This document shows positions 33,780-42,242 of a stretch of 64,000 nt of DNA, in pieces. Position numbers and translations under genes: made by a program. Source of the DNA: Rhizobium sp. CC-YZS058 (GTDB lineage Bacteria; Pseudomonadota; Alphaproteobacteria; Rhizobiales; Rhizobiaceae); contig NZ_JAYESJ010000001.1 of the NCBI RefSeq assembly GCF_034720595.1, forward strand, positions 3,188,001 through 3,252,000, in the 5' to 3' direction. The first letter of the stretch is position 1, and the number at the start of each line of letters is the position of its first letter. The notes beneath the pieces are model-generated. The model saw only the letters and a list, made by a program, of their open reading frames with translations, searched no databases and had not been told where the DNA came from.

Positions 33780-34931
33780 ATGTTCGATTTTCTCTTCGAC
33801 TACGCCGTGCTGCGGGTCATCTGGTGGCTCCTTCTCGGGGTGCTGCTGGCCGGCTTCGCCATGACCGACGGCTTCGACCTCGGCGTCGGTGCTCTGCTTC
33901 CCTTCGTCGCCAAGACCGACGCCGAGCGGCGCGTGGCGATCAACACGGTCGGCCCGGTCTGGGAAGGCAACCAGGTCTGGTTCATCCTCGGCGGTGGCGC
34001 GATCTTCGCCGCCTGGCCGGCCCTCTATGCGCTGAGCTTCTCGGGCTTCTATCTCGCCATGTTCCTCGTGCTGCTGGCGCTGATCCTGCGGCCGGTCGGC
34101 TTCAAGTACCGCTCGAAGAAGCCCGATCCCGCCTGGCGCCAGCGCTGGGACATCGCGCTCTTCATCGGCGGCCTCGTTCCCTCGCTCATCTTCGGCGTGG
34201 CGATCGGCAATGCGCTGCAGGGCGTGCCCTTCCACTTCACCAGCGATCTGCGCCCGATCTACGAAGGCACCCTCTTCGGCCTGTTGAACCCGCTGGCGCT
34301 CTATTGCGGCCTCGTCTCGCTCGCCATGCTGGCCATGCACGGGGCAGCCTGGCTGGCCTTCAAGGCGGAGGGCATCGTCGCCGCCCGGGCTGCGCGGTTC
34401 GGCGCCACCGCCGCAGTGCTGACGGCGCTGCTCTTCCTCGGCGGCGGCTTCCTCGTGCGCTTCGGCCTGCTCGGCGGCTATGCGGTGACCTCGCCGATCG
34501 CCTGGGCCGATCCGTCCAATCCGCTCTACAAGACGGTCTCTGTCGATCCCGCCGCCTGGCATGCGAACTTCGCCGCCGTGCCGCTGCTCTGGGTGGTCCC
34601 CGGTCTCGGCATTGCCGCGGCACTGCTCGCCGCCCTCGGCTTCAAGGCCCGCCAGGGGGGGCTCACCATGCTCGCCAGCCTGCTCTCGGTCGGCATGATC
34701 GTCGCCACCGTCGGCATCTCCATGTTCCCGATCCTACTGCCTTCCAGCACCAATCCGAACCATTCGCTCGCCGTGTTCGACGCCTCCTCGAGCCTTTCGA
34801 CGCTGCGCACCATGCTGTTTGCGACCCTGGTCTTCATGCCCCTGGTGCTTGCCTACACGGCCTGGGTCTACAAGGTGCTCTGGGGCAAGGTCACCGTTGA
34901 AACCATCGATGCCGGCACGACCTCCTATTGA
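33780..34931 (+). CDS. cydB: cytochrome bd ubiquinol oxidase subunit II
   Basis: A 383-residue membrane subunit with about eight to nine hydrophobic segments. The N-terminal GFAMTDGFDLGVGALLPF is the family signature. It follows cydA by 21 bases. It pairs with CydA around the hemes of the oxidase. The small cydX gene follows 36 bases later. Confidence 0.95.
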   Translation: MFDFLFDYAVLRVIWWLLLGVLLAGFAMTDGFDLGVGALLPFVAKTDAERRVAINTVGPVWEGNQVWFILGGGAIFAAWPALYALSFSGFYLAMFLVLLALILRPVGFKYRSKKPDPAWRQRWDIALFIGGLVPSLIFGVAIGNALQGVPFHFTSDLRPIYEGTLFGLLNPLALYCGLVSLAMLAMHGAAWLAFKAEGIVAARAARFGATAAVLTALLFLGGGFLVRFGLLGGYAVTSPIAWADPSNPLYKTVSVDPAAWHANFAAVPLLWVVPGLGIAAALLAALGFKARQGGLTMLASLLSVGMIVATVGISMFPILLPSSTNPNHSLAVFDASSSLSTLRTMLFATLVFMPLVLAYTAWVYKVLWGKVTVETIDAGTTSY

Positions 34932-34967
34932 GGCCAGCCGGTCAGAAAGTCTCGAAAGGAGACCGCC

Positions 34968-35099
34968 ATGTGGTATTTTTCCTGGATCCTCGGCCTCGGA
35001 CTGGCTGCGACTGTCGGGGTGCTGAACGCCCTCTGGTACGAGCTGCGCGTGCTGCGCGACACGCCGGCCGATGAGATCGCCCCGCTCGACACACCGTGA
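34968..35099 (+). CDS. cydX: CydX-like small subunit of cytochrome bd
   Basis: A 43-residue protein with a single membrane helix, opening MWYFSWILGLGLA, the pattern of CydX/YbgT. CydX stabilises the heme site of the oxidase. The ribosome-binding site CGAAAGGAGACCGCC is strong. It lies between cydB and the hemerythrin gene on the same strand, completing cydABX. Its shortness makes it easy to miss. Confidence 0.9.
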   Translation: MWYFSWILGLGLAATVGVLNALWYELRVLRDTPADEIAPLDTP

Positions 35100-35111
35100 C
35101 GGCACGCCGCC

Positions 35112-35645
35112 ATGTCCGGTATCGAGCGCCCTGCCGGGGAGGGCCCTTCCCCGGCGTTACCGACGACCGCCGACCGGCCGCCGATGCATTATGCCCAGAT
35201 CGACCTGGCGCGCATTCACCACGAGATGCTGCTGCTCTGCGACGAGCTCGAGCAGATCGCCGACGCGCTTCCCGACGGGGTGGATCGTCTGCAATGTCTC
35301 TCCCTGGCCGGCAGCCTGCTGCCGGTCCTGCGCGGCGGGCATCGGTTCGAGGAGGAGACGATCTATCCCGCCGTGGCGCGCGCCGGCGAAGAGGCGGTCA
35401 TTCGCCGGCTCAAGACCGAGCATCTGGAAGACGACAGCAGTGCGCAGGAGCTGACGCAGGTTCTGCTGGCCATCGGACAAGGACATCCGATCTACAATCC
35501 CGAGGCGGTCGGCTACATGCTGCGCGCCTTCTTCGGCACGATGCGCCGCCATATCGCCTTCGAACGCGACCACCTTCTGGGGCAGGCGGCGGCCTGCGAT
35601 CTCAATCGCCAGCCCGGCGCGCCAGCCGGTGCAGGTCGTGGATGA
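35112..35645 (+). CDS. hemerythrin-like (HHE) protein
   Basis: A 177-residue helical protein with histidines and carboxylates spaced as in hemerythrin domains: IHHEMLLLCDEL, GGHRFEEETIYPAV, KTEHLEDD and MRRHIAFERDHLL. Such di-iron proteins bind oxygen or nitric oxide or serve as sensors and stores. It starts 12 bases after cydX, so it is probably the last gene of the cydABX transcript. Its 3' end overlaps the convergent FNR gene by 44 bases. The role alongside cytochrome bd (oxygen or NO handling) is inferred. Confidence 0.8.
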   Translation: MSGIERPAGEGPSPALPTTADRPPMHYAQIDLARIHHEMLLLCDELEQIADALPDGVDRLQCLSLAGSLLPVLRGGHRFEEETIYPAVARAGEEAVIRRLKTEHLEDDSSAQELTQVLLAIGQGHPIYNPEAVGYMLRAFFGTMRRHIAFERDHLLGQAAACDLNRQPGAPAGAGRG

Positions 35646-36324
35646 GGACGTGCCGGCTGTTTTCGAGCTGGATCAGCCCGTCGGTGCGCAGCTTGGTCAG
35701 CTGGCGGCTGACGGTCTCGATGGTGAGGCCCAGGAAATCGGCGATCTCGCCGCGGGTGAGCGGCAGATCGAACGCGGCGCTGCGGCGATCGGGGTCGGCG
35801 GCGGGGTCGATGTGACGGGCGATCATCAGGAGGAAGCTCGCGACCTTCTCCGCGGCGGTCTTGCGGCCGAGCATCACCATCCAGTCGCGCGCCTGGTCGA
35901 GCTCCTTGAGTGCCTGCTGGAAGAGCCGATGTTCCAGTTCCGGCTGATCGGCGATCATCCGCTCCATGGTCCCGCGCGGGAACGAACAGAGATCGACCTC
36001 GGTCGCGGCCTGGGCGGTGATGACACTCTCTGTCCCGAAGGGCCGGCCGACGAAATCGGGCGCGAATTGTAGGCCGACGATCTGCTGTCGCCCGTCGGAC
36101 AGGGTCTTGGTCAGCTTGACGACGCCGGAGAGGAGATTGGAATAGTGGTCGACGACCTCGGCATCGCCGACGATCTCGGCGCCCGGCTCCGCCTTCTGCT
36201 TGCTCGATGTCTTGGACAAGGCGAGAAGCTGCGCCGGGCTGAGCGCGCCGCAGACCCCGCGATGGCGCGCCTCGCAGGCCGCACAGAGCGCCGGAATCTC
36301 GCTGTTGTGTATGTCCTTGCGCAT
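35602..36324 (-). CDS. fnrN: FNR-type oxygen-sensing regulator (FnrN)
   Basis: A 240-residue Crp/Fnr-family activator. Cys14, Cys17 and Cys25 (CAACEARHRGVC) with Cys113 (VDLCSF) are the expected 4Fe-4S ligands, so it should sense oxygen directly. The cyclic-nucleotide-like domain is followed by the helix-turn-helix with TIETVSRQL, whose E..SR residues read TTGAT-N4-ATCAA. The start at 36324 (MRKDIHN) is preferred, but an ATG at 36381 would add 19 residues. The FNR box at 32109 marks the adjacent cyd and hemN operons as targets. I found no such box in front of its own gene. Confidence 0.9.
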   Translation of the reverse strand: MRKDIHNSEIPALCAACEARHRGVCGALSPAQLLALSKTSSKQKAEPGAEIVGDAEVVDHYSNLLSGVVKLTKTLSDGRQQIVGLQFAPDFVGRPFGTESVITAQAATEVDLCSFPRGTMERMIADQPELEHRLFQQALKELDQARDWMVMLGRKTAAEKVASFLLMIARHIDPAADPDRRSAAFDLPLTRGEIADFLGLTIETVSRQLTKLRTDGLIQLENSRHVLIHDLHRLARRAGD

Positions 36325-36512
36325 CCGCGCGCCTGCACTTTCGCTCCACGCGCCGAGGCCCCCTGCAGCCACGGCCAGCATGGCCGAAACCCTAGTGGAT
36401 CGCGCGCCTCAGGTCCAGAACCGACCAAGCGCGCGTTCAACACCCTCCCATGCAATGGCGAGCGAACAGCAGAAGACACCCGGAGGCCGGGAACCCGGGC
36501 TGCTCTCCGCAT

Positions 36513-37034
36513 TCAGCGGCGCGCTGCCTCGGCATAGTCCGCGTCGGAAACCTTCTCGGCCCAGGTGACGGCCGTGCCGTCCAGCGCTTCGGCGACCGCG
36601 AAATGGGTCATGCCCTCGTTCTCCACCGCCCCATGCCAGTGGCGCACCTGCGGCGGAATGAAGACGACATCGCCCGGACCGACGCGCAGCGCAGCCTCGC
36701 CTTGCTTCTGGACCAGGCCGTGGCCGGCGACGATGAAGAGGGTCTGGCCGAGCGGATGGCTGTGCCAGGCCGTGCGCGCCCCGGCCGAGAACGTAACCGT
36801 GGCCCCGCCAATCCGCGCCGGGCCCTCCGCCTGGTAGAGGCCGGACAGGCGGACGGTGCCGGAAAAGAAGGCCTCCGGCGCCGGCGCCTCGTCCGCGCCG
36901 GAGGGAATGAGGGTCAGCCTGTCGCTCGACACGGCCGACATGGCGGGCGGCGCATCCCGCCGCCGTTCCTCGGCTGGAAGGCCCGTGGCGGCCATGGCGG
37001 AGGCGGCAAGCGTGGCGGCAAGGATGGAACTCAT
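36513..37034 (-). CDS. exported cupin, (R)-hydroxynitrile lyase-like family
   Basis: A 173-residue single-domain cupin with an N-terminal hydrophobic signal (SSILAATLAASAMAATGLPA). The metal-binding motif is WHSHPLGQTLFIVAGHG, and the second motif contains PPQVRHWHGA. The C-terminal half (TAVTWAEKVSDADY) resembles the manganese cupins first known as Granulicella hydroxynitrile lyase; that activity is probably incidental. GAAAGGAAGA upstream supports the ATG at 37034. It is the last gene of the five-gene set controlled by the divergent LysR regulator. Confidence 0.8.
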   Translation of the reverse strand: MSSILAATLAASAMAATGLPAEERRRDAPPAMSAVSSDRLTLIPSGADEAPAPEAFFSGTVRLSGLYQAEGPARIGGATVTFSAGARTAWHSHPLGQTLFIVAGHGLVQKQGEAALRVGPGDVVFIPPQVRHWHGAVENEGMTHFAVAEALDGTAVTWAEKVSDADYAEAARR

Positions 37035-37152
37035 GATCGTCTTCCTTTCGGCATGAGGTATCGAGGGCCGGCCCGCGCTTTGCGGGCCGGTCCGGTGCTT
37101 GGGGTCGTCTGGTTGCCGAGCGCCGCCCTCTTGGGCGGCAGCAAGTCGTGCC

Positions 37153-38169
37153 TCAGACGCGCAGGAGCGTCTTGATCGCCCGGCGCTCGTCCATGGCGCG
37201 GTAGCCTTCCGCGACGTCGGCAAGCGGCAGTTCGAGGTCGAAGACCTTGCCGGGATTGATGCGGCGCTCCAGGATGAGGTCGATCAGATGCGGCAGATAG
37301 CGGCGAACGGGCGCCGGCCCGCCCATCAGGCTCTTCTGCTGGAAGAACAGCGTCTGTCCGTCGATCTGCACGCCATGCGGCACGCCGACGAAGCCGATCT
37401 TGCCCCCCGGGCGGGCACAGTTCATGGCCTGGCTCATCGATTCCTGGGTGCCGACGCATTCCAGCACGGAGTCGGCACCGACCCCGTCGGTCAGCGCCTT
37501 GACGCGGGCGATCCCGTCCTCGCCCCGCTCGGAAACGATGTCGGTCGCCCCGAATTCAAGCGCCAGATCCTGCCGGCTCTTGTGCCGGCTCATGGCGATG
37601 ATGCGCGCGGCCCCCAGTTGCTTGGCGGCCAGGACACCCATCAGCCCGACCGCGCCATCGCCGACCACGACCGCGGTCGCCCCCTCCTTCACGCCCGCGG
37701 CATCCGCCGCATACCAGCCGGTGCCGAGCACGTCGGAGGCGGCGAGGAGGCTTGGGATCAGATCGTCGGAAGGCATCTCGTCGGTGGCGATCAGCGTGCC
37801 ATCGGCCAGCGGCACGCGCGCATAGGGCGCCTGCGCCCCGGTCATGAACTCGCGCTGCTCGCAGGATGACTGGAAGCCGAAGCGGCAATGCGGACAGGTG
37901 TTGTCGGAAATGCAGAAGGAGCCGACGACGAACTGGCCCGGCCGAACGGTCTTCACCGCCGCGCCCACCTCGACCACGACGCCGCAATATTCATGGCCCA
38001 TATGGGCCGGCCCGTTGCTCGGCTGCAGGCCGCGATAGGGCCAGAGGTCCGAGCCGCAGACGCAGGAGGCGGAAAGCTTGATGATGGCATCGGTCGGCTT
38101 CTCGATCCGCGGTTCCGCCACCTCGTCGCAGCGGATATCGCCCTTGCCGTGAAGAACAGTCGCACGCAT
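37153..38169 (-). CDS. zinc-dependent alcohol dehydrogenase
   Basis: A 338-residue medium-chain dehydrogenase. The catalytic zinc motif CVCGSDLWPYRG and GHEYCG are present. The structural site is altered: CISDNTCPHCRFGFQSSC has cysteine spacing different from the usual CxxCxxC. The Rossmann stretch VVGDGAVGL is clear. Related proteins act on aromatic or short-chain aldehydes and alcohols with NADPH. It lies between the cupin and hydrolase genes on the minus strand, in an operon-like row. Confidence 0.83.
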   Translation of the reverse strand: MRATVLHGKGDIRCDEVAEPRIEKPTDAIIKLSASCVCGSDLWPYRGLQPSNGPAHMGHEYCGVVVEVGAAVKTVRPGQFVVGSFCISDNTCPHCRFGFQSSCEQREFMTGAQAPYARVPLADGTLIATDEMPSDDLIPSLLAASDVLGTGWYAADAAGVKEGATAVVVGDGAVGLMGVLAAKQLGAARIIAMSRHKSRQDLALEFGATDIVSERGEDGIARVKALTDGVGADSVLECVGTQESMSQAMNCARPGGKIGFVGVPHGVQIDGQTLFFQQKSLMGGPAPVRRYLPHLIDLILERRINPGKVFDLELPLADVAEGYRAMDERRAIKTLLRV

Positions 38170-38242
38170 GTCTCTCTCCTCGATGGGTGTGAACGGCCCC
38201 GCCTGCCCGGCGGGGCAGAACGGGAGCCGCGACTACATTAGC

Positions 38243-39325
38243 TCAGGCAAGAGTCCGTTCGAAGAAGGCCGCGATCCGGTCGAAGGAAATCTTGTCCATC
38301 CGGTCGTAGAGATCGACATGGCTGGCGCCGGGAACGATCACCAGCTCCTTCGGATCGGCGGCCTTGGCGAAGGCCGTTTCGCTGAAGTAACGCGAATGGG
38401 CCTTTTCGCCGTGGATCAGCAGCAGCGGCCGCGGGGCGATCTCGGCGATATAGGTCAGGATCGGCATGTTCATGAAGCTCATCGGCGTCGTCTGCGACCA
38501 GGCATTGCCGGAATTGACGGCGCGGGGATGATAGCCGCGCGGCGTGGCGTAGTAATCGTGGTAATCCACGACGAATTGCGGCTCGCCGCCCTTCAGCGGC
38601 GGGTTGAAGGGTGGCTGGTAGGCCGGCGTGCCCTGTTCGGCATCGACCCAGCGCTGCCGGCTCATCTGCTCCAGCGCCTCAGCGCGCTGTTCCGGGGTCA
38701 TGCTGTCGAAATAGCCCTTCGCCATGACGCGGGTCATGTCGTACATGGTGCTGGCGACGACCGCCTTGACGCGCTTGTCCACGGCAACCGCATTGAGCGC
38801 CATGCCGCCGAAGCCGCAAATGCCGATAATGCCGATCCGCTCCCGATCGACCGCCGGCTGCAGGCCGAGGAAATCGACCGCGGCACTGAAGTCCTCCGTA
38901 TTGATATCGGGCGAGGCGATGTTGCGCGGCTCGCCGCCGCTTTCGCCCGTATAGGAGGGGTCGAAGGCGAGCGTGACGAAGCCGCGCTCGGCCATGGTCT
39001 GGGCATAGAGGCCGGAGGACTGCTCCTTGACCGCGCCGAAGGGACCGCTGACGGCAAGTGCGGCCAAGGGCGCATCGCCGCGCGCCTTGGGCATGTAGAG
39101 GTCGCCGGAAAGCAGGATGCCGTAGCGGGTCTTGAAGGACACCTTCCGGTGGTCGACCGCCTCGATCTTCGGGAAGGTCTTGTCCCAGATCTCGGTGGCA
39201 CCGCCGCTTTCGGCTGCGGCGATTGCGGGGGTGATGCTCATCACCGCCATGGCGACGCCGGTCGCCTTCATCAGGCCCCGGCGGGTCGGGTTGAAGTCAT
39301 CGGCTGGGTCATACGGCATGGGCAT
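38243..39325 (-). CDS. Tat-exported alpha/beta hydrolase
   Basis: A 360-residue hydrolase of the dienelactone hydrolase/YcjY-like type. The N-terminus has a Tat signal (TRRGLMKATGVAMAVMS, ending IAAAE), so it should act in the periplasm. The nucleophile elbow reads GICGFGG, with Cys at the position of the usual Ser, as in dienelactone hydrolase. A C-terminal PGASHVDLYD supplies the histidine. CTCAAGGAGTGCCC precedes the ATG at 39325. The natural substrate is unknown. It is part of the LysR-controlled row. Confidence 0.82.
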   Translation of the reverse strand: MPMPYDPADDFNPTRRGLMKATGVAMAVMSITPAIAAAESGGATEIWDKTFPKIEAVDHRKVSFKTRYGILLSGDLYMPKARGDAPLAALAVSGPFGAVKEQSSGLYAQTMAERGFVTLAFDPSYTGESGGEPRNIASPDINTEDFSAAVDFLGLQPAVDRERIGIIGICGFGGMALNAVAVDKRVKAVVASTMYDMTRVMAKGYFDSMTPEQRAEALEQMSRQRWVDAEQGTPAYQPPFNPPLKGGEPQFVVDYHDYYATPRGYHPRAVNSGNAWSQTTPMSFMNMPILTYIAEIAPRPLLLIHGEKAHSRYFSETAFAKAADPKELVIVPGASHVDLYDRMDKISFDRIAAFFERTLA

Positions 39326-39384
39326 GGGGCACTCCTTGAGGTGAGGACATGGTGAGGGAAGGCCGTGTCGAGATGAGAGGGGAC

Positions 39385-39852
39385 TTAGCGAAGGACGTCG
39401 ATACGCAGCGGATAGCGGCCGGAGACATGGAGCGCCTCCATGCCCGTATCGAAGCGGCCGAGGCGCACGAGCCCCGGATGCTTGTAGGGACCGAAGAACA
39501 TGGCGAGGTTGCCCCAGGGCATGTAGTAGCAAAGGTCGTAGGGCTGCTCGTTGTCGAACGGGCCGTTGCCCTCCACCGTCAGCTTGCGCGGCAGATAGGC
39601 GATCTTCTCATTGCCGCCGAAATCCTCGATGGTCAGGTCGAGCGGCAGCAGGGCGAAGAAGTCGCGCGCGGAGGGATTGTCGTAGAGCGTTGCGGTCAGC
39701 ACATGCTCGGCAAAGGTCAGGGTGATGCGCATGCGGGTCCTGTCCTGGTTGTTCGGGTCTGTGGCGGCCTGCACGGCTCGAGGGCCAAGTGCGAAGGCGG
39801 CGCAGCCGGCGATCAGGCGGCGGCGGTTGAGCCTTGGGCAAAGCGGGGTCAT
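39385..39852 (-). CDS. exported cyclophilin-like fold protein
   Basis: A 155-residue protein with an N-terminal signal (LNRRRLIAGCAAFALGPRAVQA), possibly Tat. The remainder fits the cyclophilin-like family seen next to oxidoreductases: MRITLTFAEHVLTATLYDN, DLTIEDFGGNEKIAYLP and DLCYYMPWGNLAMFF. No peptidyl-prolyl isomerase activity is established for this group. Its start shares ATGA with the stop of the MFS gene, so it is translationally coupled to it. Confidence 0.8.
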   Translation of the reverse strand: MTPLCPRLNRRRLIAGCAAFALGPRAVQAATDPNNQDRTRMRITLTFAEHVLTATLYDNPSARDFFALLPLDLTIEDFGGNEKIAYLPRKLTVEGNGPFDNEQPYDLCYYMPWGNLAMFFGPYKHPGLVRLGRFDTGMEALHVSGRYPLRIDVLR

Positions 39853-41057
39853 GCCTGTCGCCTTTCGGAAAGCCGCCAGGCAGCAAGGGCAGCCAGCGCG
39901 GAGCCGCCGAGCAGCATGGCGGAAAGGAGGAAGGTTGCCTGCCAGCCGAGGCTGTCGAACATCAGGCCGCCGAGCGAGGCGCCGGCAGTGATCGCCAGCT
40001 GGATGACGGCCACCTGCAGCCCGCCGCCGGCCTCTGCCTCGTCCGGCAGGGCGCGGCTGAGCCAGGTGCCCCAGCCGACCGGGGCCGCCGTGCCGAGAAA
40101 GCCCCAGCCGATCAGGGCGGCAAAGACCGGCGCCTCCGCCCGGCCGACGACAAGGAGAAGCAACGCGAGCCCGGCCATGAGCAGGGGAATGCCGATGAGC
40201 AGGCTGAAGAGCCGGCGGCCGAGGAGATGCCCGATCGCCACGGTGCCCGCAGCGCCAGCAAGCCCCATGGCCAGCAGCATCAGCGACAGGGTTTCGATGC
40301 CGACCCCGGTTACCTGTTCCAGAAACGGGCGCAGATAGGTGAACAGCGCGAACTGGCCCATGAACAGCATCAGGATCGCCGCCATGCCGAGCGCGATCGG
40401 CCGCCGCCCGAGCAGCCTCAGGACGCCAAGGGCCGAGCCGCCGGCGCGCGGGGCGAGCGCGGGAAGGCTGATCCATTGCCAGAGAAGCGCCAGCAGGCCG
40501 ACCGGCACGACGAGGAAGAAGGCGCCGCGCCAGCCGATCATTGCGCCGAGCAGGCTGCCGAGCGGCGCGGAGATCGTGGCGGCGACGGCATTGCCGGCGT
40601 TGAGCAGGGCTAGCGCCTTTGGCACCTCTGCCTGCGGCACGAGCCGCATGACGATGGCAGTGGACAGAGACCAGAAACCGCCGACCGCGACGCCGAGCAG
40701 CGCGCGCCCGACCATGAGCAGCGGATAGGACGGCGAGAGCGTGACGATGATGCCGGACAGAACGAGGAGACCCGTCAGCCCGAGCACGACCGCGCGCCGG
40801 TCGAGCCGCCGGGTCAGCCCGGCGAGACAAAGGCTGGTTGCGACGGCAAACAGCCCGGAGATCGAGATCGCCTGGCCCGCGTGACCCTCGGTCACGCCGA
40901 GATCGGTCGCAATCGGTGTCAACAGGCTGACCGGCATGAATTCGGACGCGATCAGGGTGAAGACGCAGAGTGTCATGGAGAACACGGCGCTCCAGGCGCC
41001 GCGCCGCGTCGGCTCCCCGTCCATCACTGTCATCGGCGCGATCGTCATGGCGTTCAT
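39849..41057 (-). CDS. MFS efflux transporter (AraJ/sugar-efflux type)
   Basis: A 402-residue transporter with about twelve membrane segments. The opening SEFMPVSLLTPIATDLGVTE and the RALLGVAVGGFWSLS stretch are typical of the AraJ/YdhP/NepI drug and nucleoside exporters. The ATG at 41057 has GAAGGACGG upstream. It is the first gene of the minus-strand row and diverges from the LysR gene. Export of a toxic small molecule also processed by the exported hydrolase and cupin is a reasonable inference. Confidence 0.85.
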   Translation of the reverse strand: MNAMTIAPMTVMDGEPTRRGAWSAVFSMTLCVFTLIASEFMPVSLLTPIATDLGVTEGHAGQAISISGLFAVATSLCLAGLTRRLDRRAVVLGLTGLLVLSGIIVTLSPSYPLLMVGRALLGVAVGGFWSLSTAIVMRLVPQAEVPKALALLNAGNAVAATISAPLGSLLGAMIGWRGAFFLVVPVGLLALLWQWISLPALAPRAGGSALGVLRLLGRRPIALGMAAILMLFMGQFALFTYLRPFLEQVTGVGIETLSLMLLAMGLAGAAGTVAIGHLLGRRLFSLLIGIPLLMAGLALLLLVVGRAEAPVFAALIGWGFLGTAAPVGWGTWLSRALPDEAEAGGGLQVAVIQLAITAGASLGGLMFDSLGWQATFLLSAMLLGGSALAALAAWRLSERRQA

Positions 41058-41133
41058 CCGTCCTTCGGCAAGCTTCGAGGGGAAGATAAAACCGAGCCAT
41101 TCCCCCAACAATCCGTGCTAAACGGCATGGACC

Positions 41134-41148
41134 TATCGAAATTCGATA
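41134..41148. promoter_or_regulatory. LysR-type operator palindrome
   Basis: TATCGAAATTCGATA is a perfect 15-base palindrome containing the T-N11-A pattern of LysR-type sites. It lies 24 bases before the LysR gene and 77 bases before the divergent MFS gene. Confidence 0.7.
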
Positions 41149-41171
41149 TGAATAAGCGGAGAGGATGCGCG

Positions 41172-42098
41172 ATGCAGCGTGAGGATATGAAGGACCTGAT
41201 CTGGTTTCTGGAAGTGGCGAAGGCGCGCAGCTTCACCCGCGCCGCCGCCCAGCTCGGCACCTCGCAATCGACGCTGTCCCACACGATCCGCCAGCTGGAG
41301 GCGCGCCTTGGCGTCCGCCTTCTGACCCGCACCACCCGCAGCGTCTCGACGACGGAGGCCGGCGAGAGGCTCCTGCAGTCGCTGGCGCCGCGGTTCGAGG
41401 AGATCGAAGCGGAGCTCGCCGGTCTCGTCGCCTATCGCGACACGCCCTCCGGCACGGTGCGGCTCACCCTGTCAGACCACGCGCTGCAGGGCCTGGTCTG
41501 GCCGAAGCTCGCCCGCATTCTCGCCCGCTATCCCGACATCCGCGTCGAGCTCTACAGCGACAACGGCATGCGCAACATCGTGGAAGAGCGCTTCGATGCC
41601 GGCGTTCGGCTGGGCGAAAGCGTGGACAAGGACATGATCGCCGTGCGCATCGGCCCGGACTGGCGGCTGCGCGCGGTCGCTTCCCCCGCCTATATCGCGC
41701 AGCGCGGCATTCCGCTGACCCCGCAGGATCTCGTCGGCCACCTGTGCATCAACATGCGCCAGGTCAGCTGGGGCGGCTTCTACAGCTGGGAGTTCGAGAA
41801 GGACGGACGGGAGGTGCGCGTGCGCGTCGACGGGCAGCTGAGCTTCAACACCTCGCTCGCCCAGATCGACGCGGCCATCCGCGGCTATGGCATCGCCTAT
41901 GTGCCGGAAGATCTCGTCGAAGAGCCGCTTGCGCGCGGCGCGCTGCGAGCCGTTCTGGATGACTGGAGCCCGCCCTTCAGCGGCTATCACCTCTATTACC
42001 CGAGCCGCCGCCAGATGTCGCCCGCCCTTGCCGTCATTGTCGAGGCGCTTCGCCACCGGCCGGGAGCAGCGCCGCCACACGCGGATCTTGCGAGTTGA
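41172..42098 (+). CDS. LysR-family regulator
   Basis: A 308-residue regulator with an N-terminal winged helix (FLEVAKARSFTRAAAQLGTSQSTLSHTIRQLE, given here only as its opening) is better located as residues 9-40, followed by a periplasmic-binding-like effector domain. The ATG at 41172 is chosen because GAGAGGATGCGCG lies just upstream. It is divergent from the MFS-cyclophilin-hydrolase-dehydrogenase-cupin row and has a perfect palindrome in the shared promoter. It belongs to the AaeR/DmlR-like group that responds to small aromatic or carboxylic compounds; the inducer is unknown. Confidence 0.88.
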   Translation: MQREDMKDLIWFLEVAKARSFTRAAAQLGTSQSTLSHTIRQLEARLGVRLLTRTTRSVSTTEAGERLLQSLAPRFEEIEAELAGLVAYRDTPSGTVRLTLSDHALQGLVWPKLARILARYPDIRVELYSDNGMRNIVEERFDAGVRLGESVDKDMIAVRIGPDWRLRAVASPAYIAQRGIPLTPQDLVGHLCINMRQVSWGGFYSWEFEKDGREVRVRVDGQLSFNTSLAQIDAAIRGYGIAYVPEDLVEEPLARGALRAVLDDWSPPFSGYHLYYPSRRQMSPALAVIVEALRHRPGAAPPHADLAS

Positions 42099-42242
42099 CG
42101 TGGAAAAAAGGTCGCGCCGTCGGTACGATAGGGTACAGGGGAGGACTGGCGGGTGGTCATTGCCTTCGTCAGGGCGCATGCTGGACCCTGCTTCGGCTCG
42201 TCGCGGCACGAGAGCGGGCTCGTCACCGCAAGGGAAGCGGGG

